From Phoenix dactylifera (taxonomy: Eukaryota; Streptophyta; Magnoliopsida; Arecales; Arecaceae), in assembly GCF_009389715.1 (NCBI RefSeq), contig NW_024067684.1, positions 558,001-622,000 of the forward strand: a stretch of 64,000 nt of DNA, read 5' to 3'. Under the pieces are notes generated by a model, which saw only the letters and a list, made by a program, of their open reading frames with translations, was not told the origin of the DNA and made no database searches. Every line of letters starts with the position of its first letter. The first letter of the stretch is position 1. Of this stretch, positions 62,275 to 64,000 are shown piece by piece. The position numbers and the translations under genes are program-made.

Positions 62275-62586
62275 TTATTCACTTGACATTGCAGTGATTT
62301 TGATGATGAGACCGGGAAAAACATCATCGGGGTCTTCGATGTGGGGATTCTCTTCCAATATAAAAGGATCGCCACATTTGTCGCTAATAGTGTGCAGGGT
62401 CTCTCCTTCGCTAACCACGTAAATCTCATCGCAAGGCCGGTCATGTATCTTCTGATATCTCCATACTGGTGGGTCTTCTTCACCTGGATCACAGCAGCCC
62501 ATAAGTAGCAGGAGCGCCAAGAACAGAGTGCAGTACCAAGAGACCTTCTCGCCTGCCACCCATGTTGCCGAGAGAGAACCAGCCAT
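62275..62586 (-). CDS. Small LysM-domain protein
   Basis: Intronless 103-aa protein. An N-terminal hydrophobic segment (about residues 15-31) serves as a signal peptide or membrane anchor, and a single LysM domain spans about residues 55-97 (YVVSEGETLHTISDKCGD, then PFILEENPHI and GLIIKI). LysM domains bind N-acetylglucosamine polymers such as chitin; plant proteins of this short single-LysM type have no kinase domain, so any role is as a secreted or anchored binding protein. Cysteines 52 and 71 may form a disulfide. The start is the first ATG of the frame. The stop TGA comes right after a short SSE tail. It is tail-to-tail with the FAR gene, leaving about 425 bp between coding ends. A TATA-like ACTTAAATAA lies near 62641 on the minus strand. 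The family is clear; function is inferred. Confidence 0.87.
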   Translation of the reverse strand: MAGSLSATWVAGEKVSWYCTLFLALLLLMGCCDPGEEDPPVWRYQKIHDRPCDEIYVVSEGETLHTISDKCGDPFILEENPHIEDPDDVFPGLIIKITAMSSE

Positions 62587-62640
62587 GACTCATGGGAAGA
62601 AGAACAATGCACATTGCTTGCTTAGTTGGTGAGAATGGTT

Positions 62641-62650
62641 ATTTAAGTAG
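62641..62650 (-). promoter_or_regulatory. Possible TATA element of the LysM gene
   Basis: ACTTAAATAA on the minus strand about 55 bp upstream of the ATG. It is the only AT-rich element in the near promoter. Confidence 0.4.
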
Positions 62651-63229
62651 TTGATGGGAGGAGTTGATGCATGGGAGTTCGGGGTGGGTTTGAAGCTTGC
62701 TTTGGTGGTTGGGAGAGGAGTTGATGGGAGGGTGGAAGATGTTTTAGTCTTGAGTTGTTGGGTGTGGGTGCATGTAAAAGTTGTGGGCCACTGGTAACTC
62801 AGTGGAGCTGGACTGCGCAGGCAAGGATTAAATTGAGGAGACCGGATGCTTTTTGTTCGGACATATAAAATGAGAAGGCTTATTGGTCTGCTGGTAGCCT
62901 CAGTGGTGGGGTGATATATTCACACGTGAGTGTTGATCTCAGTGGAAGAAGCTCACGGGTCGAAAAGGGCACGCGAAAACTTGCAATTCGTATTGAACAG
63001 TGAGAGCTGCTACGTTGGTGCTCCTGCTTTTTGGCCTAAAAAAAAAAAAAAAAATTGTGGCGGGGGTTCCAATGACCACCTCGGTGCGGTAGTTGATTAA
63101 ATTGGGTAAGCGGAAAGATATTTGAGGACTTTTTCTCTTTTTGCAAGTCTCTACCGGCTCATTATGGTCCGCTTGCAGCCACGATTGAACAGCGACTCAG
63201 CTTGTACCAAAAATTAAAATTAAAATTAA

Positions 63230-63231
<2 letters not shown>

Positions 63232-63265
<34 letters not shown>
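63232..63265. repeat. (GA)n microsatellite
   Basis: About 17 GA units. Confidence 0.97.
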
Positions 63266-63267
<2 letters not shown>

Positions 63268-63923
63268 CCTCGGGGTCTTCATCACCATTATTAAGACAAT
63301 GCAAGTCACAGAGGAAATGACATGGCTGTGTGACCAGCCTTCACATACCCATCGACCATTAACACCATATAGTGATGGTATGTCTATTGTCGATGATATC
63401 AAGAACATGAGTGAAGACTATTAAGAGGGAAGATATCGGGTCGATGAAGTTTAAAAAATAACTGTAAAGCTAGATGTAATGGAGAAAATATTTATCAGGA
63501 TGCTGATAGAGAGAAATAAATTCCGACTCGGCGTGCACTACGTGGCTGTCCTACTATTGACTAATCAAGAATAAGTGGTGGTGCACCGAGATGAGCATTT
63601 GATGAATGAGACCCACAAAATGAGTGATTGTAATTTGCAGCATGCAAAACTAAGTAATACACGGCGTTTAGGATATAATTTCTTAGTCACTATCTTAGTG
63701 ACAACAACAGTGTAGAAGAAATGTAAACCTCAACCACCAAGATGTTCATGTGCAAACATGATAAACCCTAACATTTAATCCATCATAAATTTTCCACCCA
63801 CTCTCTTGGAAGCAAAGATCAGAAATTCAAATCTTAAGTGATGTTATCCCTCAAGATTTTAACCCCAAGTAATCCTAGAGATTTTCTTGATGGGCTCGGA
63901 TACTAAATAATAAAAACTAATAT

Positions 63924-63924
<1 letters not shown>

Positions 63925-63960
<36 letters not shown>
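63925..63960. repeat. (AAT)n microsatellite
   Basis: About 12 AAT/ATA units near the end of the window. Confidence 0.95.
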
Positions 63961-63962
<2 letters not shown>

Positions 63963-64000
63963 CTAATAGTAATAATTATCTAATAAGAATAGCAGCAGTA

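Larger units (their letters stand above)
62651..64000. other. Intergenic DNA to the window end
   Basis: No gene was recognised. Simple repeats: poly-A near 63038-63053, (GA)n at 63232-63265 and (AAT)n at about 63925-63960. Confidence 0.5.

Noticed and set aside
62202..62612. A 136-codon minus-strand frame overlapping the LysM gene
   Set aside because: A shadow frame; the 103-codon frame has the signal segment and LysM domain.

Overview
This window is nuclear DNA from a flowering plant. Genes have many exons with GT-AG introns, one cytochrome P450 has no intron and is GC-rich, and most of the rest is retrotransposon debris. The GC-rich P450 and the transposon families suggest a commelinid monocot, perhaps a palm, but the sequence alone does not prove this.

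Four host genes are supported. (1) Minus strand 375-14239: a six-exon histidine-containing phosphotransfer protein (cytokinin phosphorelay, AHP type, 149 aa). Its last intron is 8.56 kb and holds a dead Ty3/gypsy copy. (2) Minus strand 29612-31192: an intronless CYP94C-type cytochrome P450 (jasmonoyl-isoleucine oxidation), 526 aa. (3) Plus strand 56593-61849: a ten-exon alcohol-forming fatty acyl-CoA reductase, 490 aa, intact in every reading phase. (4) Minus strand 62275-62586: a small secreted or membrane-anchored LysM protein, 103 aa, tail-to-tail with gene 3.

Layout: 0.4-14.2 kb AHP gene with transposons in its introns; 14.9 kb long AT microsatellite; 17.3-26.4 kb second decayed gypsy element, with a 2,069-bp solo LTR nested in its gag region (5-bp target duplication TAATC); 29.6-31.2 kb CYP94; 31.4-33.5 kb probable solo LTR directly upstream of CYP94, carrying a plastid psbC fragment; 35-38 kb hAT transposase remnant; 38.2-38.9 kb TRIM inserted in a SINE; 39.8-40.5 kb gypsy-type LTR fragment; 42.3-43.3 kb element with an unidentified open segment; 44.1-45.8 kb solo LTR (duplication ATCTT); 47.1-48.5 kb second solo LTR of the 23-25 kb family; 48.6-49.2 kb PIF/Harbinger remnant; 50.0-50.5 kb tandem TRIM; 52.2-54.1 kb four copies of a ~449-bp tandem repeat; 55.7-56.0 kb SINE; then the FAR and LysM genes.

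The host genes do not form a functional cluster: they act in cytokinin signalling, jasmonate turnover, wax or suberin alcohol synthesis, and possible glycan binding. The most noteworthy signals are the solo LTR abutting the CYP94 core promoter with a psbC insert, the solo-LTR family carrying GAGTCGACTC palindromes at 21-bp spacing, and the nested and tandem TRIM structures. Gene structures were read by eye from splice sites and protein family conservation; no transcript evidence or database search was available.
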